From Lithodes maja (Eukaryota; Arthropoda; Malacostraca; Decapoda; Lithodidae), in NCBI GenBank assembly GCA_037953745.1, contig JBAKBP010007128.1:1-64000 (forward strand): DNA of 64,000 bases. Direction: 5' to 3'. The position numbers and the translations under genes are program-made. Shown in pieces: positions 1 to 10,162 of the stretch (position 1 is the first letter of the stretch; each line of letters starts with the position of its first letter). The notes beneath the pieces are model-generated. The model saw only the letters and a list, made by a program, of their open reading frames with translations, made no database searches and was not told where the DNA came from.

Positions 1-128
1 GTATGTACCGGCGTCAAATTAATGCCAGGTTTTCTCAATTAAAAATATATTCCACTTCAAAATATTGATAATAGCTTAATAATCAAAATTGCCACATGAC
101 AATTTACTGTCGGCTGGAATAAAACAGG

Positions 129-1280
129 CTATAGTCATAGGTAATCATATTCATAATTATAGTCATAGGTAATCATAAGCATAATTATAGTCATAGGTAA
201 TCATAAGCATAATTATAGTCATAGGTAATCATAATCATAATTATAGTCATAGGTAATCATAATCATAATTTTAGTCCTAGGTAATCATAAGCATAATTAT
301 AGTCATAGGTAATCATAAGCATAATTATAGTCATAGGTAATCATGGGTAATCATAAGCATAATTATAGTCATAGGTAATCATGGGTAATCATAAGCATAA
401 TTATAGTCATAGGTAATCATAAGCATAATTATAGTCATAGGTAATCATGGGTAATCATAAGCATAATTATAGTCATAGGTAATCATAAGCATAATTATAG
501 TCATAGGTAATCATGGGTAATCATAAGCATAATTATAGTCATAGGTAATCATGGGTAATCATAAGCATAATTATAGTCATAGATAATCATAAGCATAATT
601 ATAGTCATAGATAATCATGGGTAATCATAAGCATAATTATAGTCATAGGTAATCATTAGCATAATTATAGTCATAGGTAATCATAAGCATAATTATAGTC
701 ATAGGTAATCATGGGTAATCATAAGCATAATTATAGTCATAGGTAATCATGGGTAATCATAAGCATAATTATAGTCATAGATAATCATAAGCATAATTAT
801 AGTCATAGGTAATCATGGGTAATCATAAGCATAATTATAGTCATAGGTAATCATAAGCATAATTATAGTCATAGGTAATCATGGGTAATCATAAGCATAA
901 TTATAGTCATAGGTAATCATGGGTAATCATAAGCATAATTATAGTCATAGGTAATCATAATCATAATTATAGTCATAGGTAATAATAATCATAATTATAG
1001 TCATAGGTAATCATAATCATAATTATGGTCATAGGTAATAATAATCATAATTATAGTCATAGGTAATCATAATCATAATTATAGTCATAGGTAATCATAA
1101 TCATAATTATAGTCATAGGTAATCATAATCATAATTATAGTCATAGGTAATCATAATCATAATTATAGTCATAGGTAATCATAATCATAATTATAGTCAT
1201 AGGTAATAATAATCATAATTATATTCATAGGTAATCATAATCATAATTATAGTCATAGGTAATCATGGGTAATCATAAGC
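129..1280. repeat. 28/38-bp minisatellite
   Basis: A 28-bp unit with core TAGTCATAGGTAATCATAAG is repeated about 35-40 times. From roughly 330 to 930 many units carry an extra 10 bp (TGGGTAATCA), giving a 38-bp variant interspersed with the 28-bp one. From about 950 the array becomes a plainer 28-bp run with AATAATAATC variants. Bases 1-128 before it are AT-rich with nothing recognisable. No coding potential. Confidence 0.95.
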
Positions 1281-1454
1281 ACATGAAAACTCCCAAAGAA
1301 AACAAATCTGCAACTACGTATCCTTAAATGTACTCAGCTTACGACTAAAATCTTCGGCGAACTTTTTATCTTGACACCAAACATTATTTACATTACTTCA
1401 ACATACACACACATAATTATATCATTAACCGATTTACGTTGTATAAGCGATTTT

Positions 1455-1615
1455 CCCAGTCATTCTTCTACTCAACAAGTAAGCTTTGGAACTCTCTCCC
1501 TCAATCCATCTTTCCTTCATCCTTTGACTTACATTGCTTCAGGTTCCGTGTGTTCAGACATTTTGACTCCAACTTGCCTTGATTTTGGTTCTCTATCACT
1601 CTTTCAACCTTGGTT
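1455..1615 (+). pseudogene. Degenerate 3' fragment of J1 non-LTR retrotransposon
   Basis: The stretch aligns by eye with the 3' end of the J1 element at 9935-10080: the phrases for TTCTTCTACTCAACA, GGAACTCTCTCCC, ATTGCTTCA..CTCCGTGTGT and CTTGATTTTGG occur in the same order. In J1 these encode the last residues after the reverse transcriptase domain and the start of the 3' UTR. The frame is not maintained and there is no poly(A) tail. Bases 1281-1454 upstream hold nothing recognised. This is an old, heavily mutated copy. Confidence 0.7.
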
Positions 1616-1727
1616 AACACTTGTTACACTTGTTACAGGTAGTTTTGTCATTTGTCTCCATATACATATGAATATAAACATGTTACCTTTATTTACATTG
1701 TGTTTTCACAATCTTATATTTAACAAC

Positions 1728-1940
1728 ATTATGGTATATATATATTTAACAACATTATGGTATATATATTTAACAACATTATGGTATATATATTTAACAA
1801 CATTATGGTATATATATTTAACAACATTATGGTATATATATTTAACAACATTATGGTATATATATTTAACAACATTATGGTATATATATTTAACAACATT
1901 ATGGTATATATATTTAACAACATTATGGTATATATATTTT
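1728..1940. repeat. 24-bp minisatellite, nine units
   Basis: The unit TATTTAACAACATTATGGTATATA minus minor ends is repeated nine times head to tail with almost no variation. Because 24 is divisible by three, several frames stay open through the array on both strands, giving repetitive pseudo-proteins of eight-residue period. These are not genes. The perfect copies point to recent expansion. Confidence 0.95.
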
Positions 1941-2041
1941 CAAACGATGATCGTTCTCGCATCTCTGTCCATGTGCGAGATTGATTAAATAGTTCCAATA
2001 AGTTAAAAGGCGGTTGAACCATGTTATTAAGCATACCAGTA

Positions 2042-2078
2042 TGAGAGAGAGAGAGAGAGAGAGTGAGTGAGAGAGAGT
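2042..2078. repeat. (GA)n microsatellite
   Basis: A short GA dinucleotide run with a few GT interruptions. The surrounding 1941-2219 is AT-rich unique-looking sequence with no recognised feature. Confidence 0.9.
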
Positions 2079-2219
2079 GTACAGAGCTACAAAGAGAGAG
2101 CAACCAGAGCAAATATTGATGCATTAGTGACATTATAAATCTCCAAGTCATATAGTCCTTGCATTTTAGTAATTAGTATATAATAATCTAATAATAATCT
2201 TCTGGTTACTTATATAACG

Positions 2220-2420
2220 CCCGTATCTCCTCCTTCGAGGATTCACAAGCGCTTGGCTTTCTTTAGTCTACCAGAGACCATTACCCATCCCCCTTGCTCA
2301 TGGGGAGATGGTAACCGCCGGCTACATCCCAGAAAAACTTTTCAATCTGAGCGGGGATTGAACGCGAGACCTCGAGATGGGAATCAGGCACGCTGTCAAC
2401 TGAGCCAGCCGGACGGCTGG
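2220..2420 (-). mobile_element. tRNA-derived SINE
   Basis: Read on the minus strand from about 2420, the first 75 bases look like a tRNA: a box A-like TGGCTCAGTTGA near the 5' end and a box B-like CGTTCAATCCC some 35 bases later (2352-2362 on the plus strand). These are the internal RNA polymerase III promoter elements of tRNA genes and tRNA-derived SINEs. The following 120 bases are a non-tRNA body running to about 2220. The tRNA-like part is probably not a functional tRNA because the acceptor arm does not close. The 5' end of the SINE abuts the 115-bp tandem repeat. Confidence 0.6.
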
Positions 2421-2803
2421 CTTGCATTTCCTTGTTGAATATACAGTATATGGCTTCAAGCACCGCTCTCCTAGACAAATAGAATACACCTCACCGGCAC
2501 TGGAACGGTTATGTCATTATCGTGTTATGGTAGTGCTTGCATTTCCTTGGTGAATATACAGTATATGGCTTCAAGCACCGCTCTCCTAGACAAATAGAAT
2601 ACACCTCACCGGCACTGGAACGGTTATGTCATTATCGTGTTATGGTAGTGCTTGCATTTCCTTGGTGAATATACAGTATATGGCTTCAAGCACCGCTCTC
2701 CTAGACAAATAGAATACACCTCACCGGCACTGGAACGGTTATGTCATTATCGTGTTATGGTAGTGCTTGCATTTCCTTGGTGAATATACAGTATATGGCT
2801 TCA
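2421..2803. repeat. 115-bp tandem repeat derived partly from J1
   Basis: Starts of CTTGCATTTCCTTG fall at 2421, 2536, 2651 and 2766, an exact 115-bp period. Three full units and a partial fourth are almost identical. Each unit contains CACCGCTCTCCTAGACAAA-like sequence that is also in the J1 reverse transcriptase at 9668-9687. The last unit runs without a break into the J1 fragment that follows, so the array looks as if it grew from the truncated 5' end of that fragment. Confidence 0.85.
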
Positions 2804-3297
2804 AGCACCGCTCTCCTAGACAAAGTTGAAAGGAAGGCCTTTCTTATCATCAACTTCCGTCCACTCACCAACTCTCTGCAATCTCTCTCTCTCCGCCGCA
2901 ATGTTGCATCCCTCTCGCTATTCTATCGCTACTATGATAATCAGTGTTCCTCAGAGCTTTCCCAGTGTATATCACCTCCTCTACGTAGGGCACGTGGTAC
3001 CCGTTTTGCAACACAATCCCACCCCTACTCTGTGCAACACTCCAACCCAAGAGTGAAACGTTACTCTCATACTTTCTTCTATTCAACAGCTGAACTCTGG
3101 AACTCTCTCCCAGAATCAGTCTTTCCCTCTTCCTATGACTTAAATTGCTTCAAACTCCGTGTGTCTAGGCATTTTGCCTCGAACGTCCTTTGCTGTTGGC
3201 CCTGTCACTCTTTCAACTATGGGGGAGGCACTCGCTACAGGCTGTTCTGCCTTTTGCCTCCCTTACTCACATGGGAAAAACAAAATATATATAAATA
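2804..3297 (+). pseudogene. 5'-truncated J1 non-LTR retrotransposon fragment
   Basis: Bases 2804-3200 encode the C-terminal part of the J1 protein in one open frame, matching residues about 674-799 of the copy at 7708-10056 (for example SLSLRRNVASLSLFYRYY and TAELWNSLPESVFPSS). The reverse transcriptase catalytic core is absent. The 3' UTR follows to about 3280, with the same GGGGGAGGCACTCGCTA phrase as the longer copy, then an A-rich tail. A few substitutions shift the stop downstream. Typical dead-on-arrival insertion; no function expected. Confidence 0.85.
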
Positions 3298-3678
3298 ACA
3301 ATGAATATAATTATTGATGATGCAGGTAATTATATGCTTATTGTGCATACTTAATGTCAACATATGAGTGTTGTTGCTCAATAACCAAGATCTACGGTAC
3401 CTTATTTATGTGACACCTTAAATAATGATAATGTATACGTACGATTATGCAAAGCTTCTTATCTAGCATAATGTAATTTACTTCATGGACATACAAATAT
3501 ATAGTTTATATATATTTTGTTTAAACCGACTGCCCATTGCATTAGCAGTAACTATTTTTTCAAGATTAACATTTCAGAATGCACACACACACAAACGCAC
3601 ACACACAAGCAAGTTTAACTCAAAGGAGTAGGGGATGGCAAAGTTATTCTAGTGATGTTCTTGTGCAACACAGCCGCT
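3298..3678. other. Unassigned AT-rich interval
   Basis: No coding frame, RNA gene or inverted repeat that I can support. A short CA-rich tract lies at about 3582-3605. Confidence 0.6.
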
Positions 3679-3892
3679 TTAACCCCTTTTGTACTGGTGA
3701 TATCTTGTACATCATAATCTGGGTATTATTAGGTGATTTTATTCAGTTTCAAAAGGGCCTCTAGAATGAACAGGCTTCGAACTATTTCACTTAATCCTTT
3801 TTGCTACCACAGATCCTTCTTAAGCTGCACAGAATCGTCTAAATATAGCTAGAATGGAATTATTTAGACGTCACCGGTACAGAAGGGGTATA
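3679..3892 (+). mobile_element. MITE family C
   Basis: The element begins TTAACCCCTTTTGTACTGG and ends ACGTCACCGGTACAGAAGGGG, near-perfect inverted ends. Internal sub-repeats ATTAGGTGATTTTATTCAG and CTGCACAGAATCGTCTAA are also inverted relative to each other, so the whole element could fold into one long hairpin. The left TTAA is present; the right one has decayed to TATA. No coding capacity. TTAA followed by CCC is the pattern of piggyBac-type termini, but no transposase is present to confirm it. Confidence 0.75.
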
Positions 3893-3952
3893 TTATCTGA
3901 ATACTGGAATTATATAAACATCAAAGAATAAACAAAATCAGCTAAAATGAGT

Positions 3953-3988
3953 TAAGGGGTTCGTGGTTATTTGGTCTATTTATTTATG
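3953..3988 (-). mobile_element. MITE family A, left piece (split by RTE-like element)
   Basis: TTAAGGGG followed by a T-rich stretch (TATTTGGTCTATTTATTTATG) matches the start of the family A copy at 41375. The MITE is interrupted at 3989 and continues at 5506. Confidence 0.7.
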
Positions 3989-5505
3989 CGAGAAGTATTT
4001 AGAGAAGCATAAGGAGATATTTTGGGCTTTTATGGACTTGGAAAAAGCGTATGATCGTGTGGACCGTGAAGCAATGTGGAAGGTGTTAAGGATTTATGAA
4101 ATAGGAGGAAATTTGTTAGAAGCAGTTAAGAGTTTTTATGAAGGGAGCAGAGCATGTGTGAGAGTAGGAAATGGTGAGTTGAGTGAATGGTTTGAGGTAA
4201 AGGTAGGTTTGCGACAGGGTTGTGTAATGTCACCATGGCTGTTTAATATGTTTATGGATGGTGTGGTGAGGGAGGTGAAAAGGAGAACTATGGGAAGAGG
4301 ATTGGGTTTAGTAGGAAAGAATGGTAGAGATTGGGAGTTGAATCAGTTGCTGTTCGCTGATGACACAGCATTGGTGGCGGATTCTGATGAGAAACTGCAG
4401 CAGGTAGTCAAAGAGTTTGGTGTGGTTTGTGGAAGGAGGAAACTGAAGGTGAACGTCAATAAAAGTAAAGTAATGGTGTGTAATAGGGGAGAGCATAGGG
4501 TGAATCTAGATGTGAGGCTGGATGGGGAAATATTGGAACAAGTAGAGTGTTTTAAATATCTAGGAGGAACAATAAGCAGGAGTGGAGGTATGGAAGTGGA
4601 GGTAAAACAGAGAGTGTGTGAAGGAAGGAAGGTTTTCGGAGCAATGGGAAGTATGTGGAAGACGAGAAATCTCGGAGTGAAAGTAAAAAGTGCACTGTAT
4701 CAAGGAATTGTTGTGCCAACAGTGATGTATGGGGCTGAGACATGGGCTCTGAAGAAAAAGGAGAAAAGAGGGCTGGATGTGATGGAGATGAGCTGCTTGA
4801 GGAGTATGTGTGGAGTTACTCGTAGAGACAGATTGAGGAATGAAGAGATACGTAGGAGAGTGGGGCAGCAGGAACATTTGTCAGCCAGAGTGGACAGAAG
4901 GGTGCTGAGCTGGTATGGTCATGTGGAACGAATGGGAGATGAAAGGCTTACAAAGAGAATATGTGAGTCAGATACAAGGGGAGATAGAAGGGCAGGAAGA
5001 CCCCCATTGAGATGGAGAGACTGTGTAAGAAAGGCTTTGGATGATAGAGGAATGACTATAGATCAGGCAGGGGAAGTGGTGGTGGACAAGAGTGAATGGA
5101 GAATGCTTGTGAATAGTTGAGTGAACACGTGGTCATTTGGAGTAAGGGGTCGGGCGCAAGTTGGACTAGATAATAGTCCATCAGGCGCCTGGCCCGGGGA
5201 GACGATTAATATGAAGGGTGTGCCTGGAAGTGTGGTGGGAGGGCTTGTGGCTTTGGCTCCGCTGCATGTCTGCCTGCCGAGATCGGAACCTCTCCGGGTG
5301 GTCAGGGGCCGGGGGAGTGCTGGAGCGACCTTGGTAACCCTGGTCTCTGGGTCTTCTCCTGGGTGACCTGGATGTGTGAGAGTTTGTGTTTTGTATCTGT
5401 GTTTATTTTTTGTTTTATGATGTTTTTGTGTTTTCCTTGTTCTTGCTCTGTCTTGAGTCGGCTACCCCCAAAATGGGGATTGGGCCTGAGCATATAGATA
5501 GATAG
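3989..5505 (+). mobile_element. 5'-truncated RTE-like non-LTR retrotransposon
   Basis: The insertion is bounded by 7-bp direct repeats ATTTATG at 3982-3988 and 5506-5512 and lies inside MITE family A. It carries a reverse transcriptase fragment, a GC-rich 3' UTR of about 380 bp and a 3' tail of three ATAG units (5494-5505) instead of poly(A). A short tandem tail is common in RTE-type elements. The 5' part, including any endonuclease and the N-terminal reverse transcriptase motifs, is missing, as expected from incomplete target-primed reverse transcription. Confidence 0.8.
3990..5120 (+). pseudogene. RTE-like reverse transcriptase, N-terminally truncated
   Basis: An uninterrupted frame of about 376 element-derived codons. 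The reverse transcriptase palm motifs are visible: AFMDLEKAYDRVD (first catalytic Asp, codons near 4035), GLRQGCVMSPWLFNMFMDG, and LLFADDTALVAD with the Asp pair near 4359-4364. A C-terminal region with SWYGHVERM and GRPPLRWRDCVRKAL follows, as in many RTE-like proteins. The first nine codons of the open frame belong to the flanking MITE, not to the element, so there is no authentic start codon. The open frame suggests a young copy, but without an endonuclease or 5' promoter it cannot be autonomous. The exact clade (RTE or a neighbour) is not settled by eye. Confidence 0.85.
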
Positions 5506-5560
5506 ATTTATGTATATATTTATTATTATAGTTTCCTCCCTAGATCTCCATCAACCTAAA
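5506..5560 (-). mobile_element. MITE family A, continuation
   Basis: After the right target duplication the MITE resumes with GTTTCCTCCCTAGATCTCC ATCAA, the same block as in other family A copies (for example 41448-41466). It then passes directly into the 41-bp minisatellite. The remaining half of the MITE (the CGGCCGAAGGCCGG palindrome and right end) is not found downstream. Confidence 0.75.
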
Positions 5561-7568
5561 ATAAACACCCCCTAGACTCCCCTTCAAGATATATATGTAT
5601 AATAAACACCCCCTAGACTCCCCTTCAAGATATATATGTATAATAAACACCCCCTAGACTCCCCTTCAAGATATATATGTATAATAAACACCCCCTAGAC
5701 TCCCCTTCAAGATATATATGTATAATAAACACCCCCTAGACTCCCCTTCAAGATATATATGTATAATAAACACCCCCTAGACTCCCCTTCAAGATATATA
5801 TGTATAATAAACACCCCCTAGACTCCCCTTCAAGATATATATGTATAATAAACACCCCCTAGACTCCCCTTCAAGATATATATGTATAATAAACACCCCC
5901 TAGACTCCCCTTCAAGATATATATGTATAATAAACACCCCCTAGACTCCCCTTCAAGATATATATGTATAATAAACACCCCCTAGACTCCCCTTCAAGAT
6001 ATATATGTATAATAAACACTCCCTAGACTCCCCTTCAAGATATATATGTATAATAAACACCCCCTAGACTCCCCTTCAAGATATATATGTATAATAAACA
6101 CCCCCTAGGCTCCCCTTCAAGATATATATGTTTAATAAACACCCTCTAGACTCCCCTTCAAGATATATATGTATAATAAACACCCTCTAGACTCCCCTTC
6201 AAGATATATATGTATAATAAACACCCCCTAGACTCCCCTTCAAGATATATATGTATATTAAACACTCCCTAGACTCCCCTTCAAGATATATATGTATAAT
6301 AAACACCCCCTAGACTCCCCTTCAAGATATATATGTATAATAAACACCCCCTAGACTCCCCTTCAAGATATATATGTATAATAAACATCCCCTAGACTCC
6401 CCTTCAATATATATATGTATAATAAACACCCCCTAGACTCCTCTTCAAGATATATATGTATAATAAACACCCCCTAGACTCCCCTTCAAGATATATATGT
6501 ATAATAAACACCCCCTAGACTCCCCTTCAAGATATATATGTATAATAAACACCCCCTAGACTCCCCTTCAAGATATATATGTATAATAAACACCCCCTCA
6601 GACTCCCCTTCAAGATATATATGTATAATAAACACCCCCTAGACTCCCCTTCAAGATATATATGTATAATAAACACCCCCTAGACTCCCCTTCAAGATAT
6701 ATATGTATAATAAACACTCCCTAGACTCCCCTTCAAGATATATATGTATAATAAACACCCCCTAGACTCCCCTTCAAGATATATATGTATAATAAACACC
6801 CCCTAGACTCCCCTTCAAGATATATATGTATAATAAACACCCCTAGACTCCCCTTCAAGATATATATGTATAATAAACACCCCTAGACTCCCCTTCAAGA
6901 TATATATGTATAATAAACACCCCCTAGACTCCCCTTCAAGATATATATGTATATTAAACACTCCCTAGACTCCCCTTCAAGATATATATGTATAATAAAC
7001 ACCCCCTAGACTCCCCTTCAAGATATATATGTATAATAAACACCCCCTAGACTCCCCTTCAAGATATATATGTATAATAAACACTCCCTAGACTCCCCTT
7101 CAAGATATATATGTATATTAAACACTCCCTAGACTCCCTTATCAAGATATATATGTATATTAAACACTCCCTAGACTCCCTCTTCAAGATATATATGTAT
7201 AATAAACACCCCCTAGACTCCCCTTCAAGATATATATGTATAATAAACACCCCCTAGACTCCCATCTTTCAAGATATATATGTATAATAAACACTCCCTA
7301 GACTCCCTTTCAAGATATATATGTATATTAAACACTCCCTAGACTCCCCTTCAAGATATATATGTATATTAAACACTCCCTAGACTCCCAGATATATATA
7401 TATATATATATATATGTATAATAAACACCCCCTAGACTCCCTTCAAGATATATATGTATAATAAACACCCCCTAGACTCCCCTTCAAGATATATATGTAT
7501 AATAAACACCCCCTAGACTCCCCTTCAAGATATATATTTATATTAAACACTCCCTAGACTCCCCTTCA

Positions 7569-7622
<54 letters not shown>

Positions 7623-7707
7623 AATAAACACCCCCTAGACTCCCTTCAAGATATATATGTATAATAAACACCCCCTAGACTCCCCTTCAAGATATATATG
7701 TATAATA
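5561..7707. repeat. 41-bp minisatellite, left part
   Basis: About 52 units with exact 41-bp spacing (ATAAACACCCCCTAGACTCC at 5561, 5602 and so on). The unit corresponds to the segment of family A MITEs that reads AAAACACCCCCTAGAC..CTTCAAGATAAATTTGTA, so the array is an expansion of an internal MITE segment. Variants include CACTCCC for CACCCCC, GTATATTAAAC, and units with 1-4 bp indels concentrated at 7100-7400. Two (AT)n stretches at 7388-7411 and 7572-7618 arose inside the ATATATAT part of the unit. Frames stay open on the minus strand but encode only a 41-bp-derived periodic peptide. Confidence 0.95.
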
Positions 7708-10056
7708 ACCTATGACCTAGAGCAGTTAGTTCAGCAACCCACCCGTATCCCGGATCGCATCGGAGATCGGCCCAACATTCTTGACCTGTTTCTAACTTCT
7801 AACCCTTCTTCTTATACTGTCGATCTTTTCTCTCCTTTGGGCTCCTCCGACCATAAACTTATCTCTGTCACCTGTCCTATCTATCCAGTACAGCCACCCG
7901 ATCCTCCTAGCCGGCGGCGCTTGTGGCACTTTGGCGCTGCCGACTGGGAGGCTCTTCGGCAGTACTTCTTTGATTTCCCATGGAATGATTTCTGCTTCCA
8001 TGGCCGAGGACCCTCGGAGAGTGCTGAACGCATTACCGAGGTAATCCTATCGGGCATGGAAGCATACATTCCATTCTCTTTCTCTCAGACTAATGCTAAA
8101 AAATCTTGGTTTACTCACGCCTGTTCTACTGCTGTCCGCAATAAGGAGGAAGCATTCAAACGGTACCGACGCCTTAAAACTCAAGACTCTCATTCTTCAT
8201 ATGTTTCTGCCCGGAATCAAGCCAAATCTGTTCTTCGACTTGCCAAACACTCTTTCATCAATAATAAATGCACTGAACTATCCAACTCTAGCTCTTCCCA
8301 AGCTTTCTGGCATCTAGCCAAAAACCTCTCCAACAATTTCTCTTCCTCGTCTTTCCCTCCCCTTTCCCACTCTGATGGCTCAACCATCACTTCTTCCTCT
8401 GACAAAGCTAAACTCTTCGCTCAAACTTTTGCTAGAAACTCCACCTTGGATGATTCCGGTGCTATTCCTCCCTCTCCGCCCTCCTCTCTCTTACTTATGC
8501 CTAATATCCTAATCTCTTCTAAAGATGTACTTTTTACCCTCTCTGGGCTTAACACTAATAAGGCGTACGGTCCGGACGGTGTTCCTCCTGTTGTTCTCAA
8601 AAACTGTGCTTCCGTGCTGACTCCCTGCCTAGGCAAACTCTTTCGTCTCTGTCTATCCTCTAACGTCTTCCCTTCATGCTGGAAGTTTGCTCACATTCAA
8701 CCTGTCCCAAAGAAGGGTGACCGCTTTCAACCCTCCAACTATCGTCCAATTGCTCTTATCTCTTGTCTTTCTAAAGTTTTTGAAACTATTCTTGCTTCCA
8801 AATTTCTTAAGCATTTCTCTTCTCATAATCTGCTCTCAGATCGCCAGTATGGCTTCCTTAAGGGTCGCTCTACTGGTGATCTTCTTTCATATCTTACTAA
8901 CTCTTGGTCATCCTCCTTTCGGGACTTCGGTGAGACTTTTTCTATTGCACTAGACATATCGAAAGCCTTCGATAGAGTCTGGCATAAATCTTTAATTTCT
9001 AAACTACCCTCCTTCGGTTTCTATCCCTCCATCTGTGCCTTTGTCTCTAATTTCCTTTCCGGCCGTTCCATAGCCGCGGTTGTGGACGGCCATTGTTCAC
9101 TTCCTCACCCTATAAACTCCGGTGTTCCTCAGGGCTCTGTCCTATCTCCTATTCTCTTTCTAATTTTTATAAATGATCTCCTTAACTGTACCTTAATTCC
9201 CATCCATTCATACGCAGACGACTCAACCTTACACTACTCCATCAGTTTTTCAGAACGCCCCAGCCAGCAATCTCTCAACAACAAACGTAATGAAGCCATA
9301 GAACTCTTAAATTCTGATCTAAATACAATTTCCAATTGGGGCAGAGAAAACCTTGTTAACTTTAATGCTTCCAAAACCCAATTTCTCCATCTATCTACGC
9401 GTCAGGATCTCCCAGCGGACTATCCCTTATTCTTCAACAATACAAAAATCAACCCTTCATCTTCTCTCAATATTCTTGGTGTCTCTTTTTCTTCTGCTCT
9501 CATTTGGAAGGACCATATTACCAGTCTTGCTAAGGCAGCCTCCCAGAAGCTGGGTGTGCTCAACCGCCTTAGGGGGTTCTTTTCCCCTGCACAGCTTCTT
9601 GCTCTGTACAGGGGCATAGTGCGCCCTTGTATTGAGTATTGTTCACATGTGTGGGGAGGTTCCTCTCACACCGCTCTCCTAGACAAAGTTGAAAGGAAGG
9701 GCTTTCGTATCATTAACTCCCGTCCACTCACCAACTCTCTGCAATCTCTCTCTCTCCGCCGCAATGTTGCATCTCTCTCGCTATTCTATCGCTACTATAA
9801 TAATCAGTGTTCCTCAGAGCTATCCCAGTGCATACCACCTCCTTTACGTAGGGCACGTGGTACCCGTCTTGCAACTCAATCCCACCCCTACTCTGTGCAA
9901 CTCTCCAACCCAAGAGTGAAACGTTACTCTCAAACTTTCTTCTACTCAACAGCTGAGCTCTGGAACTCTCTCCCAGAATCAGTCTTTCCCTCTTCCTATG
10001 ACTTAAATTGCTTCAAACTCCGTGTGTCCAGGCATTTTGGCTCGAACGTCCCTTGA
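7708..10056 (+). pseudogene. J1 endonuclease tail plus reverse transcriptase
   Basis: The frame is open for 783 element codons without frameshift; it also runs 17 codons upstream into the minisatellite, which is fortuitous. Residue numbers below count that open frame from 7657. Residues about 19-75 are the end of an APE-type endonuclease, with the LGSSDHKLISV motif holding the conserved SDH. A linker with basic segments follows. Reverse transcriptase spans about 340-600: NYRPIALIS, ALDISKAFDRVWH (catalytic D433), SGVPQGSVLSPILFLIFIND, and YADD (D521, D522). The C-terminal region to 799 includes FSPAQLLALYRGIVRPCIEY. ORF1 and most of the endonuclease are missing, so this copy is not autonomous. 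All visible reverse transcriptase catalytic residues are intact, which suggests recent insertion. Confidence 0.9.
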
Positions 10057-10162
10057 TTTTGGCCCTGTCACTCTTTCAACTATGGGGGAGGCACTCGCTA
10101 TAGGCAGTTATGCCTTTTGCCTCCCTCAATCACATAGAAAAAAAAAAATAAAATAAAAAATA
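7708..10162 (+). mobile_element. J1 non-LTR retrotransposon (Jockey/CR1-like), 5'-truncated
   Basis: The insertion separates the two parts of the 41-bp minisatellite. It has a protein-coding part, an 80-bp 3' UTR with GGGGGAGGCACTCGCTA and an A-rich tail (AAAAAAAAAAATAAAATAAAAAA, shortened here) ending at about 10162. The 5' end falls inside the endonuclease coding region. Short duplications such as AATAA are possible at both ends but cannot be separated from the A-rich target. Other pieces of the same family are at 1455, 2804 and 45913 (minus). Confidence 0.9.

Noticed and set aside
1371..2151. Open frames through the 24-bp repeat on both strands
   Set aside because: The unit is a multiple of three, so frames stay open by construction; the peptides are pure eight-residue repeats.
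2335..2420. Functional tRNA gene on the minus strand
   Set aside because: Box A and B are present but the acceptor stem does not pair and a SINE body follows.
5121..5366. 81-codon open frame after the RTE-like reverse transcriptase
   Set aside because: It lies in the 3' UTR of the element and has no similarity to a known domain.
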